64,000 nucleotides of DNA from Chrysomallon squamiferum (GCA_012295275.1 CM022677.1:10218351-10282350), one strand, 5' to 3'. Positions 23,002 through 38,194 are shown, counted from the stretch's first letter. Made by a program: numbers and translations. Notes: generated by a model not told the origin, from the sequence alone.

Positions 23002-23588
23002 ATAATAGCAGTAGTATTACTACTACTATTAGTTATTGTAATCTTATTATTATTATGTTAGTCCTGCTGTTGTTGTTATTGTTGTTATTATTATTGTTAT
23101 TATTATTATTATTGTTACTTCATAGGCCAAGTTTGCTGTCGTAATTTCTGCTCTTACTACTGTCAGAAACCATCACTCTGGCGTCCATGTAAGTACGCAT
23201 CCGTGTGTGTGTGTGTGTGTGAGTGCGTGTGTGCGTGTATGTGTATTTCTGCTGTCTGTGTAATAAATTGCACTTTTGGTGCGGTAGGCAGATATTTTGT
23301 CAACAGCAGATAATACTATGTTTCCTATAAGAAATTTGTTTAAGGTATAAATATTTTAAATTCAAAACACCAACTCCGACCAAATCTGTAAATATTTTTC
23401 ACAGTTCTAAATATTTGTCTTCTATAACTCGACCACGTCCGTACTTTGACCTTTGACCTCAGTCTTAGTCCATGTTTCTTATCCCGAATGTCGACCGGGG
23501 TCAGTGTACCCTTGTTTATGTGTGTGTGTGTGTGTGTGTGTGTGTGATAGAATACTAATGTCAACAACAAAAATTCATTTTTTAAGTC

Positions 23589-23679
<91 letters not shown>

Positions 23680-23894
23680 ATATACTGAAGCTGTGATGAA
23701 TAATTATATTCATTCAGTCATTGTTGTTTTCAGATATGTGCCCAGTCAGGCGTGGCATCAAGTGTTCACGGTTGTTTGAGCCTCTCTTGAATGAATGCAC
23801 TTCGGACAGAGACTGCAGAGATGGGAAACTGTGTTGTACCGTAGACTGCCGCAAACAGTGCGTCACCGGTGTACCAAGCCCTATACCGATGTGA
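22194..23894 (+). CDS. Secreted WAP-domain (four-disulfide core) protein, complete
   Basis: Exons 22194-22239, 22697-22822, 23126-23188 and 23734-23894 join with uniform phase-1 introns to encode 131 residues. Exon 1 is a signal peptide (MSVYVLITLCFVPLS). Exon 2 is Pro/Gly/Cys rich (NWDPCGPPPG, VDCRATGCPP). Exon 3 continues with QVCCRNFCSYYC. Exon 4 has the WAP signature: CPVRRGIKCSRLF, then C-TSDRDCRDGKLCCTVDC-RKQC. The family includes serine-protease inhibitors and antimicrobial or shell-matrix proteins; which applies here is not visible. Exons 2 and 3 form a separate cysteine-rich module I do not recognise. The exon 2 acceptor region is duplicated upstream, and a long (TC)n tract lies just before the last exon. 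AATAAA-type hexamers follow near 23982. Confidence 0.85.
22391..22715 (+). repeat. Duplicated intron/exon border flanking an (AG)n tract
   Basis: About 90 bases (22391-22485) are repeated at 22620-22715; shared landmarks are TTCAGTTATTACGTTACG and TTTTCAAGTTTGT, i.e. the 3' splice acceptor and first bases of WAP exon 2. The (AG)n run at 22504-22561 lies between the copies. Only the second copy continues into the coding exon. Confidence 0.85.
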
Positions 23895-24068
23895 AAACAG
23901 TTTTTACAAGTGAACCTGGATAAGAAGATTAGTTTATGTCACAGAATCTCGGAGAGGAGGACGAAAACGTGACCAGAGAAAAATAAATAATAATAATAAA
24001 ATAAATAAATAAATAAAAGGTCAAACGAAATTAATAAAATTGTGTATTGTTTTTTAACAGAGAGAGGG

Positions 24069-24165
<97 letters not shown>

Positions 24166-24360
24166 GGATTTATCTGATAAAGAATTGAGTAACACTGTGC
24201 TTGTAGATGCACAGATATTTTAATGCATTAATCAAATTCGTTATCTTGTCGTTACAAAGGACATTCAATTTTTCTCAACATATTTAGTGCTTACGTCACT
24301 GAATCGCTATCTAATAAAGATAAAAATTAAAAAAATGATAAAAGTTCAGTGCAATTATAC

Positions 24361-24405
<45 letters not shown>

Positions 24406-24612
24406 TTATTGTTACATGAAATGCAGGTTTTGTAACTTTCATTTTTGTATATATATATATATATATATATAAAACTTAAACTATATATATATATATATAT
24501 ATGTATATGTATATATATATGTGTGTATATATGCATATATGTATGTATTTTTATATGTATGTGTATGTATGTATGTATGTATTTATGTATTTATGTATAT
24601 GCATGTATGACG
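23588..24612. repeat. Dinucleotide microsatellites around the last WAP exon
   Basis: (GT)n 23519-23548 and (TC)n 23588-23677 lie in the last intron. (AG)n 24072-24161 and 24363-24403 lie downstream, followed by (AT)n and ATGT-type repeats at 24450-24612. They create long low-complexity reading frames that are not genes. Confidence 0.95.
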
Positions 24613-25245
24613 TATAATGTTTGTCTGTGTGTGTATATTTTGTGTTCTTTTGTAACAATAATGAAATAAGAAAGAAATCTGGAATAGAAGGTTACTGCCA
24701 TTCGTTTGTGAATCACGACAAATAAACAACAATAGTGATATTACAGAAAAATATAATAATAATAATAATTATCATCATCATCATCATCAGTATTATATTA
24801 TAAAAAATAAAAAAATGTCCGGCAGTAACAATCTTAAATATAATTTATTCTTTTAACCATCGAAAATATTAAATAATAATAAAATACAAAATAATAAAAC
24901 ATATATATTATGAGCGTAGGCAGCTGGTAATTTCCAGTTCTAACCAATGCTCGAGCTACCAGTCTGTGGGAAACGTGACAAACGCTAAGAATGACTTTGT
25001 TAAACTCTGATTATGACGTTCATTTAAAAATATACATTTTTAACATAAACAAACAGATAAATAGCTGAATAAAAAAATAAATAGTAACAAATAAATAAAT
25101 CATTACACAATAGCAAATAAATAAATAAATACAGGTACAAAAAAATTATTTATTTTAAAAAGTGAGTTTTGTGTAGTGACTTCTGTTTACTGAAGCTGAA
25201 TAACAGTTCTGATACCTGTAAATAATAAATAAATAAATAAATAAA

Positions 25246-25276
<31 letters not shown>

Positions 25277-26107
25277 AAAAAAAAAAAAAAAAATAAAAAA
25301 AAATAAAATAAAAATAAAATATAAATAAATAAATAAATAAATAAATAAATATTTCAGCAGTTCGTGGTTTTATATATTTTTAAAGGTAATAGAACTGGTC
25401 ATCGATTACGTATTTGACTTTTGATTTGATTTGTAAAAAGTAATTTGAATTTGCTTGAGGCAATATAGTTTCCGCCAAGTCACTGAAACCGTCAATTTCG
25501 TTTTGAACGCTGGCATCAATCACAGTAAAACATTGCCTAACTCTGTCGTCTGCAAGCCACAGGCGATAGCACATATCAGGTTCTGCTCTCTCAGAGTGTG
25601 TGTGCGTGTGACGAGAACGTGACGTCTGTGTCGTCGTATAACAGCTGTTGTTTTAGATGAGAGTCAACTACGTCAGAGGTCGCACACACTAACACGGTAA
25701 GATACTTTTAATATTACACACTCTTATTATTAGTAGTACTACTAGTAGTATAATTATAATTATTATTATTATTTCTATAATAATTATTATTATTAACATA
25801 ATAATAATAATAATAATAATAATTATTATTATTATCGTTGCTGCTTATTACTGTAATTATCATTCATTATAATCAATTATTAATTTATTTATAAATTGTT
25901 TTTATTGATAATCATTATGCATTAATTAACTAGATCATTAAATTTACTAACCACATGGATAAAAAAGTCGATAAATAAAACAATTAATCTTTATATTGTG
26001 CTTTATTCATTTATCTACTACATATTCTAGAATTACCATCATAAATAAATTTTCTTTTATTATTTTCTCTTCCTCTTTTCCTCTTCCTACTACTATTACT
26101 ACTACAG

Positions 26108-26165
<58 letters not shown>

Positions 26166-27053
26166 TTCAGATACTATTACTACTTCCACTTGTATTGTCA
26201 TTTTTATTATTATTAATATTATTATTGTTGTTATTATTGTTATTGTTGTTATTATTATTATTATTACTATTGTTATTATTATTGTTATTATTGTTATTGT
26301 TGTTGTTGTTATTATTATTGTTATCGTACAATACAAACACAAGTGGACAGTCCCAGTCTGGTATTACGCTAGCTGAGTGTTTTATGTAACAGACGTGTAT
26401 CAGTGTTTTATCAGTCTCGCCGGTGGCAGGTATTTACGTCTCTGGCGTTCTACCAACTGTTTTTTTATTTACCTTCATCGAGTTCAAACAAAATCTCAAG
26501 TATTTCTGTTTGTTTTCTGTCTGACAGGTATGTTTTCTGTTCACTAAGTATACAAGTATTTATTGTTGAAGTATATGAAGATGATATTATTATATACAGT
26601 TAAAAAGGAATGTATGAAGAAACAAACGTAAAAGTTATTATTATTATCGGACATATAACAACAGTTTTAAAGAGAGAGGTCAGTAAAGAGTTCACATTAC
26701 AAAGTATGTTTATAGTAAAGTACAGGAGTAACTCTAAACTGTTCAGTTCCTCATTTGGTCTCACACTGACTGAACAATGCTTGCATTTCTCTTCACGTAG
26801 ATTGCCTAATGTCTTTAATTATTACTTTTCTGTCTGTTCAGTTTACAGAATAAGAAATTAAGAACGTATTTCAATAATCACTCAGTTAGCCCAGAAAAAG
26901 ATGTATTAACATTGTTCTGCATGTTTTAATTATGCAAACAGTTTTAAACTTGATCTGTATATGTTTCAGTCATTATAAATACGAGTTTTGTACATTATAT
27001 GAGTCATTTTTCCTAGTAAATACGATGTTAGTGTAAAGTGTGTATTAACAGAC
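23895..27053. other. Intergenic between WAP gene and SLC43-like gene
   Basis: Microsatellites dominate: AG and AT tracts to 24612, AAAT/poly(A) at 25223-25351, ATT near 25740-25835, ACT at 26083-26165 and ATT/GTT at 26201-26325. The non-repetitive, GC-richer segment 25380-25700 ends at a strong donor and may be the transporter's leader exon. On the minus strand of 25380-25574 there is a 64-codon open stretch with no recognisable family, which I regard as chance. Confidence 0.5.
25600..25696 (+). promoter_or_regulatory. Candidate non-coding first exon and CRE-like promoter of the transporter
   Basis: A GC-richer segment contains TGACGTCT (about 25620) and CTACGTCAG (about 25668), both CRE-like, and ends in AACACG/GTAAGA at 25696-25697. 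The transporter start at 27054 lies two bases after ATTAACAG, a plausible acceptor at about 27045-27051, so a 5' UTR intron of about 1.35 kb is possible. Inference only. Confidence 0.35.
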
Positions 27054-30000
27054 ATGAAGACAATTGGAGAAATCTACCGGACCTCGACGTGGTTCAAGTC
27101 ATGCGTCGCAGTGTGGACTTTGATGGAGACGTTTTTCCTGTCCGGGCTGACCACTGGCTGGCCGTCCTTGGTGTACATTTTCAAAGTGCAGGGCATCTAC
27201 TCTGACCTGTGTTCCCCGCACGGCAACCACAGCGGGGCGCTCAACGACACGAGAAAACTGAGTCGCGGCGACGTCGTGAACGTCACGCAGTGCGACGCCC
27301 AGGACCACGTGTTTGTCTGGTCCTACACCGCCAACATCTTCATCAGCACCGCCGTGGGGCTCCTGATGGGGCGAATAAACTTCATCTTTGGAATGAGAGT
27401 GCTGAGAATAACAGCAATGTAAGTACACACTAATCTACACCTGCACGTAACAGCGATCAGTTACTAATCTACACCTGTACGTAACAGTGATCAGTCACTA
27501 ATCTACACCTGTACGTAACAGCGATCAGTCACTAATCTACACCTGCACGTAACAGTGATCAGTCACTAATCTACACCTGCACGTAACAGTGATCAGTCAC
27601 TAATCTACACCTGTATGTAACAGTGATCAATCACTAATCTACACCTGTACGTAACAGTGATCAATCACTAATCTACACCTGTACGTAACAGTGATCAATC
27701 ACTAATCTACACCTGTATGTAACATCGATCAATCAGTAATCTACACCTGTACACACAAAACCTGCAAATACTTTCAAACAGTGATCGATCACTAATCTAC
27801 ACCTGTATGTAACAGTGATCAATCACTAATCTACACCTGTACGTAACAGTGATCAATAACTAATCTACACCTGTATGTAACAGTGATCAATCAGTAATCT
27901 ACACCTGTACGTAACAGTGATCGATCACTAATCTACACCTGTAAGTAACACTTCAATCGATCACTAATCTACATGTACTGTAAATACATACATTGGTCAA
28001 TCACACTCTAAGTACACACAAACCTGCAAATACTTTCAAAGTAAACCAGTAAAACACACACACACACACATACAAGTGCTTTTCACTTTTCAGCTAGTGT
28101 TAACAATGTGAAAAGCGCGTGACACGCATCTGTTGTAACGTCAGACTGAAGTAGTTAACCCAGTTATCTCCAACACAAAACGTACAAGTGAAAATCATCA
28201 CACAATACAACACATTAATTAATAACTGTACACTGAGTTAAATCTGACTGTATAGAAAGTAGAATCTCACTATACACTAGTAGTAGTGGTAGTAGTAGTA
28301 GTAGTAGTAATAGCATAAGTAGTAGTGGCGTGCATAGGTCTGGTGATGCCTGGGGCCAACTCCTTGATTTTGTACTCCCAAACACCCAAATATTATGAGA
28401 AAGGAAAATATTTTGAATATGTAAACACAGGTGAAACATAAAATAAATGCAAATCAACCAAATGTATTAAGTTCTTTTCTCTGATCGCCCCTCTGCTCTA
28501 ATACAGAGTAATACTGAACTAATATTGAGTAATTACAGAATAATACAGAATAATACTGAAGAATAATACTGAGTAATAATAATACTGAACTAATATTGAG
28601 TAATAATACATACAGAGTAATACTGAACTAATACAGATACTAATACAGAGTAATACTGAACTAATATTGAGTAATATTGAACTGAACTAATACAGAGTAA
28701 TACAGAGTAATACTGAACTAATACAGAGTAATACAGACTAATAATAGAACTAAATAGAGTAATATTGAACTAATAATAATACATACTGAACTAATACAGA
28801 GTAATACTGAACTAATACAGAGTAATACTGAACTAATACAGAGTAATACAGAGTAATACTGAACTAATACAGAGTAATACTGAACTAATATTGAGTAATA
28901 CTGAACTAATACAGAGTAATACTGAACTAATATAGAGTAATACTGAACTAATACAGAGTAATACTGAACTAATATTGAGTAATACTGAACTAATACAGAG
29001 TAATACTGAACTAATACAGAGTAATACTGAACTAATACAGAGTAATACAGAGTAATACTGAACTAATACAGAGTAATACAGAGTAATATTGAACTAATAC
29101 AGAGTAATACAGAGTAATACAGAGTAATACTGATCTAATACAGAGTAATACAGAGTAATACAGAACTAATACAGAGTAATATGAACTGAATACAGAGTAA
29201 TACTGAACTAATATTGAGTAATACTAATACAACTAATACTGAACTAATATTGAATACTGAACTAATACAGACTAATACAGAACTAATACAGAGTAATACT
29301 GAACTAATACAAGTAATACAGAATACTGAACTAATACAGAGTAATACTGAACTAATACTGAACTAATATTGAACTAATACTAATACAGAGTAATAGAGTA
29401 ATATTGAACTAATACAGAGTAATACTGAACTAATACAGAGTAATACAGAGTAATAAGTAATACAGAGTAATAATGAACTAATACAGTAATAATACACTAA
29501 TACAGAGTAATACTAATACAGAGTAATACTGAACTAATATTGAGTAATACTGAACTAATATTGAGTAATACTGAACTAATACAGAGTAATACTGACTAAT
29601 ACTAATGAACTAATAATAATACTGATCTAATACAGAGTAATACAGAGTAATATTGAACTAATACAGAGTAATACAGAGTAATACTGAACTAATATTGAGT
29701 AATACTGATCTAATACAGAGTAATACAGAGTAATATTGAACTAATACAGAGTAATACAGAGTAATACTGATCTAATACAGAGTAATACTGAACTAATATT
29801 GAGTAATACTGAACTAATACAGAGTAATACTGAACTAATATTGAGTAATACTGAACTAATACAGAGTAATACTGAACTAATACAGAGTAATACAGAGTAA
29901 TACTGAACTAATACAGAGTAATACTGAACTAATACAGAGTAACTGAACTAATTAAGTAATACTGAACTAATACAGAGTAATACAGAGTAATATTGACTAA

Positions 30001-32424
30001 TACAGAGTAATACTGAACTAATACAGAGTAATACAGAGTAATACTGAACTAATACAGAGTAATACTGAACTAATATTGAGTAATACTGAACTAATACAGA
30101 GTAATACTGAACTAATACAGAGTAATACTGAACTAATACAGAGTAATACAGAGTAATACTGAACTAATACAGAGTAATACAGAGTAATACTGAACTAATA
30201 CAGAGTAATACAGAGTAATACTGAACTAATATTGAGTAATACAGAGTAATACTGAACTAATACAGAGTAATACAGAGTAATATTGAACTAATACAGAGTA
30301 ATACAGAGTAATACTGAAGTAATACTGAACTAATACAGAGTAATACAGAGTAATACTGAACTAATACAGAGTAATACAGAGTAATACTGAACTAATACAG
30401 AGTAATACTGAACTAATACAGAGTAATACAGAGTAATACTGAACTAATACAGAGTAATACAGAGTAATATTGAACTAATACAGAGTAATACAGAGTAATA
30501 CTGAACTAATACAGAGTAATACAGAGTAATACTGAACTAATACAGAGTAATACAGAGTAATATTGAACTAATACAGAGTAATACAGAGTAATACTGAACT
30601 AATACAGAGTAATACTGAACTAATATTGAGTAATACTGAACTAATACAGAGTAATACACAGAGTAATATTGAATATACAACTAATACAGAGTAATACTAA
30701 GAGTAATACAGAGTAATACTGAACTAATACAGAGTAATACAGAGTAATACTGAACTAATACAGAGTAATACAGAGTAATACTAATACAGAGTAATACTGA
30801 ACTAATACAGAGTAATACTGAACTAATATTGAGTAATACTGAACTAATACAGAGTAATACTGAACTAATACAGAGTAATACAGAGTAATACAGAGTAATA
30901 CTGAACTAATACAGAGTAATACTGAACTAATACAGATAAACTGAACTAATACAGAGTAAATACAGAGTAATACTGAACTAAACTGATCTAATAATACAGA
31001 GTAATACTGAACTAATACAGAGTAATACAGAGTGAATAATACAGACTAATACAGAGTAATATTTAATACAGAGTAATACTGAACTAATACAGAGTAATTT
31101 GAACTAATACAGAGTAATTAATACTGAACTAATACAGAGTAATACAGAACTAATAGAGTACTAATACAGAGTAATACTGAACTAATTTTACAGAGTAATA
31201 CTGAACTAATACAGAGTAATACAGAGTAATATTGAACTAATACAGAGTAATACAGAGTAATACAGAGTAATTGAACTAATACAGAGTAATACAGAATTAT
31301 ACTGAACTAATACAGAGTTATTTTTTGGTATTACTTTGTATCATTTTACTGCTGTTAGCGGTCGCGCATTTTTATTTATTTTTTTCGTTATTATTTTTAT
31401 TATTATTATTTTATGTATTTTTTTATATGTTTATTATGTGAGAGGAAAATCACAGATTATTTTATTTATGATCAGTCACGGTGTAATGTGAACTTCAGGA
31501 AAACACAAACGTGATGAAACCGGCTGAGCGGCATTGTTTGTTAGAGAAGCAAAAATCGATTGACAAAGATTAATTTTACTAAAACCAGCTGACAGCAGTT
31601 TAACATCAGATTATCTTACATATTTTATTTACTTATTTATCAGAGATCCCCACATATACCATAACCTAAAATAAAATTTTATTAATTAAAAAAACCCTTA
31701 AAAGTGAGCTGTTGTCCTTTTTCTCACTTTAGTTGTGAGCAATTGTCCGTACACCGGTTAGATAGCCACAGGTACGAGAGAAAATACAAGACTAGCTGCA
31801 ACACTTATTTACTTTTAATTTGTTTTGCTTTTAATTTTAATTTATTTTTATTTTTATTATTATTAATTTTTTTTTTTTTAATTTTTTTTTTTAGTTTTAT
31901 TTTATTTATTAGTTATTTATAAACGTTTGTAAAACACTGTGAATATTCAAGTTGGAGAGAAACAGACATAATTACAGGTATGACCTGAATGCAGGTGTTG
32001 ATCTCTCACAAAGTAAACACTACAGAAGGAATGTCGCCTGAACTGCCACGCTCTGCCAATAAAAGCTAAACGACAAAAACATTTGACTGCTTAACAGTTT
32101 GCTTTTTTATAACTGTTGTATTGTGCACAACACACCTGGGTAATTTCTTTGTAACCTACCTCTGTAAATCCTACTGATTTATTACATAGACAGCTGTACT
32201 CACTAACATCGAGTTTAACAAGAGCGAAGTGCAAAAATGTAACGATTTTATATGTACAAATATATGGGTGCGTCTTATAGCAGGATTTTTCGCAAATTCC
32301 TTTTTCATTTTTTGCTGTTAAATGATATTTAAATAGTTTTATGAAAAGTAACATTTAACAATATTTTTCTTTTTTTAATTATTATTTTTATTGATAGAAA
32401 TATTATATAATATCATAGAAACTG

Positions 32425-32484
<60 letters not shown>

Positions 32485-32758
32485 TATTACACACACACTC
32501 ACACATTTTTTTTTTTTTAACCAGATACATTTATGTCGACTGTGCAAAAGTTAAAATAAGATAAAAGGTAGAGATGTGGGTTTTTTGTTGTGTTTATCAG
32601 ATAACAAAAACACGCGCATACCCAGGTTGCATTTTGAGAGCGGATGTCACTGATAAGATTGTTCATGTAATTTTTATCTTTGTTAAGCACTGAACACGTG
32701 ACGTAGCTAGTGCATGTAACACAAAACAGTCAGTACGTCTTGATATTGCATCAGAGCC

Positions 32759-32807
<49 letters not shown>

Positions 32808-32937
32808 TACCACTACTACTGCTGCTACTACTAATTACAGATAAATTAATCAATTAATAAAAAAATGCTTCACATAACAATACTTATAACACTAGTAATG
32901 AAAATAAAAGTAAAAAGTGCGCAGAAAAACATTAGAC

Positions 32938-32999
<62 letters not shown>

Positions 33000-33876
33000 G
33001 ATACCAAAAATACTGGTGCACAACTACTATTATCCCTCATAATACATAATAGTAATAATAAACAATAAAGGAATAAAATAAAATTGTGTGTGTGTGTGTG
33101 TGTGTGTGTGTTATGTTTTTAATTCCTATCTGTGCGTTATTTTTGCCTATATTTGCCTGTACTGTATGTATTTAAGAATAACGGTTTCGAATAAATGACA
33201 AATTAAACACACAAACAAAACTGCAGCAACAAAAACAAAGGAAATTTCAAACATAAAGCGCGAACTAAGAGTGTCTGTTTTTGTTTAGGATTTTGGGTTG
33301 CATTGGCTGCCTGTGTTTTGCCTTTATTAGTACAGGTAAGAACAATTTTTATTTACTTTTATACTAAATTATTAATACTCAGAATGCAAATATAATTAGA
33401 AAATTCTTAAACTGTTGTGGTTAAAAAATAATACTAGTATCATTAGAAAGCAAAGAGGCAAAACTAGTGTAACTGTTATTGTTGTTATTGTTGTTATTAC
33501 AACACTGTTGCTACTACAACTAGTATTGCTAAATTATATATATATATAATCTATATGCAAACACACACACACATACACACACACACACTTATTTAGTTTT
33601 TTTTAATAATTTTAATTTTAATTTTTATTTATTCGTTTGTTAAGACGTTGTTGATAACGTTGTTGTTTGTAGCAATGCCGTGGTTGCTGTTTCCCGGGCT
33701 GTTTTTTCTGACTAGCGGAGGCTTCGCTTTGCTCATGGCAAACATACAGGTGAGTTGTCAGTACACAGCAGACTGAGTCCTGACTGAACATAATTTTAAA
33801 ATAATTCAGTAAAATACAGCCTCCTCAAAAACAAACAAAAGTTTTATTCGAAATAAATTTATTTATTAATCCGGCT

Positions 33877-33935
<59 letters not shown>

Positions 33936-34545
33936 CTCATTTACGTATTTCTTTGTTTGTTTATTTTACACCAATCAGATTTATTTACTTACAACATTCA
34001 ACAACGCAATATGTAAAACAATGTTGTTGCGTTTATTATTACAATGCCACTACTATTACAGTTATATCTAAAACAGATGTTGTTGTGTTTTTATTACAAT
34101 GCCACTACTATTACAATTATATCTAAAACAGATGTTGTTGTGTTTTTATTGATTTTTTTTCTGCTATTTGTGTTGCTATTATAATAACTTTTATTGTTTG
34201 AATGTATTTATTTATTTATTTGTTAGTACAGTGATTGTGGCGGCAACATCAGCAGCAGCAGCAGCTTTGTTGTAAAACTGAGAAGTGGAACCTGACCTGA
34301 ACACATTTATATTTATTTTTGCATTGTACAATAACATGAGGTTATCACTGACCTGGGAACCTATTACTGCTACTGCTGCTGTTGTTGTAGTAGTAGAAGT
34401 AATTATAATAATAATAACAATAATAATGTAATATAACCTGTAAGCAGCAATATTTCAATAAATATCACCAAGAATAAAGACTTACATCGTCATCATTATC
34501 GTCATCATTAACATCATCATCATTTTTTTACATCATCATCATTAC

Positions 34546-34582
<37 letters not shown>

Positions 34583-35139
34583 TTACTACTACTGCTACTA
34601 ATACTACCACAATTACAACATCTACCTCTACTACAATTTATTTTTCTATTATTACAATACTGTTTATTCTACTATTCTTCAAATTATTATTATTATTACT
34701 AGAAACAAGCACTTAAATACCTCCACTACAACTACAACGACAACTACTATGCTTCTATTTCTAATGTAATACTCATTCCACTATTTCGTCTACGTATATT
34801 ATTATTATTGTTACTACTACTACTGCTGCTACTTTAACAACTAGTACCACCATCACTGCTACTACTACCATTACTAACTACAACTACTACTTACAACAAC
34901 TAACTACAGCTACAAAGTAGTATTAATGACTGACGTTGTTGTTCAGATCTCGTACATGTACAAAGACAGCGGATCACTAGTGATTGCAGCCGTCAACGGC
35001 GCCATGGAAGTCTCCTGTACAGTCCTGCTCTTTGTCAAAGTGAGTTTCTTTCCTTATTTATTTATATTATTATTACTACTTCCACTACTACTACTACTGC
35101 TTCCACTACTACTACTACTACTTCCACTACTACTACTAT

Positions 35140-35171
<32 letters not shown>

Positions 35172-35260
35172 TTATTATTATTTTTTTTTACTACTACTAC
35201 TACTACTACTATTATTATTATTATTACTACTACTACTATTACTACTACTACTACTACTAC

Positions 35261-35293
<33 letters not shown>

Positions 35294-35307
35294 TTACTTA
35301 CTACTAC

Positions 35308-35343
<36 letters not shown>

Positions 35344-36028
35344 TACTGCTATTACTATTACTACTACTACTATTATTATTATTTTTATTTTCAATTTTTA
35401 CGCGTTTTTTTTATTTTATTATATCCACTCATGTCGTTATTTTTATGTTGTTGGTATTAATTATTTATTTTATCTTATTATAAACACATCTTATCTTATC
35501 TTATTTCATTAATTAATTAATTAATGTATTTCTTTCTTTCTTTCTTTCTTTATTTAACAAAAATAGATAGTCTCTTTTATTTATGAAATTTTATTTTGCT
35601 TACGTCAGATACTGTTTGAACACGGGGTTTCTGTCTCTGCCTCGTTCTCGATCCTGACTGTCATGGAGGGAATGGTTCTGTTCAGCACGTTCTGTTTTAT
35701 GCCAAAACATTTCGCCAGAAACGAACTGGGAACCAGTACAGAAGTAATCGATATCAATGACCCAGACAAGGCCGCTTACTCTGTCTACAGATCAGGTAAC
35801 AGTTATCTCCCATTCGACTTATCATCTGTATAACAGATTTATTCATTCAGCAGGCTATTCAAACTAAATATTATAAATAAATGAATAAGAAATGCCTCTT
35901 TGCGTAGCTAAAGAATTTTTAAATAAATTATTTTATAATAAACAATATGTACATATGTACATAAAACACATACATATACATGCTCGAACTCACTTATCTA
36001 TTCATATATATATACTACTACTGCTCCG

Positions 36029-36085
<57 letters not shown>

Positions 36086-37924
36086 GCTATATATATATAT
36101 TTTTTTTTTTTTTTTTTTTTTGGTACAGATGATAACGTTTCGAGCGGTGAGGATAAAAGATCTAAAAACGAAATATTGAAAACGTTTTTGAAATCGCCGC
36201 CATTTCTGCTGCACACGTTTTGGTCGTGCGTGTGCAGTCTGCTGTTCAACATGTTTATAGGAACGATGAACCAGTGGCTGGTGCACGTTACGCACAACGA
36301 CCAGGACTCAGTCAGTTACTACACCAACGTCGTCTTTTACATCATGCTGTCGGCACCTGTGTTTTCAATCATGATAGGATCTTTAGTTGATTATATACAA
36401 CACCGTACAGGTGTGTGTTTGTAATTGTATATAGCACAGTATATACGTGTTTGTAATTGTATACAGCACCGTGTAGACATGTGTTTGTAACTGTGTACAG
36501 ACTGAACCGGTGTGTGTTTGTAACAGAATGCAGAACCGTACACAGTTATTGTAAACAGTTCCATTCATGTAAACGTTTACAGCTTGTACAGCGTGGTGCG
36601 AGTGTCTGTGTGTAAACTATACACAGCCCCGCACAGATTTATATTTCAATATTGAACGTGTTTATTTGTCTTTAATCATATATACGACACAGACGTGTGT
36701 TGCTTTTTTTAATTGTATACAGTAGAGCACAAGTTTATGTTTGTAACTGTAAACAGCATCATACCGGTAATTGTATATAACAAAGTGCAGACAAAGTGTA
36801 TTTGTAACTGTATACAGTATCATACAGGTTTACGTACACCGCACAGTACAAATGTGTCAGTATATGTAACTGTATACAGCACTCTACGCTTTTAATTGTA
36901 CAGAGTTGTACAGGTGTTAGTGTTTAAAGTGTACTGTATTGTACAGGTATGTCACTTGTTAAAAGTATTAGTGCAATCAATTGGACGATATATATTCTGC
37001 ATACACCATTAAAAATAAATTAAAACCGATGTACGCTAATTTTTATTAATGAAATGGAAAGTGAGTTATTAATAAAATCAAATGATTCCTTGACTATAGA
37101 TATTTTAAAAAGTGGTAATACTGTTTTCATGTCACGTTCTAGGATGTAACAAAACATTTTTCTACTTAAAGAAAATCTATTTGTGTACTAACACGGCGTG
37201 TACTGCACTGTGTTCTTAACGTTGTCATGTGTGTCACGCAGGTAAAGACAAGAACGTGCTGTGTGTGAAGATGGTGTCGACAGCGATCCCCCTGTACATA
37301 ACGAGCGTGCTTGGGTGTTGCCTGGCCGTGTTCCTGGCTGCAGAGAACGTCTCCCTGCTGTACCTCGTGTTCCTCCTCGCTGTCAGTTACAGAGCTCTGC
37401 TCTTCTCCTCCATCAGCATCTTCCTGAGAAACACGTGAGTTTGTCTGAACAGTAACATAAATAGCAAATTCTTCTACCGAATGTGTGTGTGTGATATGAA
37501 ATATAATAAAACAAAGATTACTAATGATGTTTTTGTGTGAGCATTTATATATAGATAGATAGATAGATAGCGTGTGTGTTTGTAAGTATATATAAACACA
37601 CACATGCATACACACGTACATACAAATAATCTCTGTCTCTCTGTACACACACACACACACACACACACACTATCTATATAGAAGCCATACTGATATTACT
37701 GAAACTACAAAGTTGTTGTTGTTGTGTTTCAGCTATCCCAGTGAATGTTTCGGCTTTCTGTATTCCGTGGTGATGATATGCATCGGCGTGACGATGACGC
37801 TGCAGTTTCCGTTGTTTATCTGGTGCCAGTCCAGCGATTCAGGATACTCGCACGTGCGTCATCAGTAAAATTGATTTCGTCATAATAAGATGACGTAGAA
37901 AATGTTCTTGAAACTTTGTTGTTG

Positions 37925-37981
<57 letters not shown>

Positions 37982-38152
37982 GGAAAGACATTTGTAAATA
38001 AAACTAACTTGGAAATTATAAAAATGTATTAAGATATTTATTTTTATATGGCATGTATATTTTAACAAACAAAAATAACACTTTTAGCTGTAGATATTAG
38101 ATTACCATTGAAATAAGTAATTTACTTACCTGCTTTGAAAGTAGTAGTAGTA

Positions 38153-38194
<42 letters not shown>

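Noticed and set aside
25380-25574. Minus-strand 64-codon frame (VIDASVQNEIDGFSDLAETI)
   Set aside because: Non-repetitive and not impossible, but no family match, no convincing upstream exon or leader; kept only as a note in the intergenic entry.
28500-31318. CRISPR-like regular spacing
   Set aside because: No unique spacers; units vary in order within a eukaryotic intron, so this is a satellite.
36176-36424. Independent 82-codon gene starting at an internal ATG
   Set aside because: It is exon 6 of the SLC43-like transporter, joined in phase to neighbouring exons.
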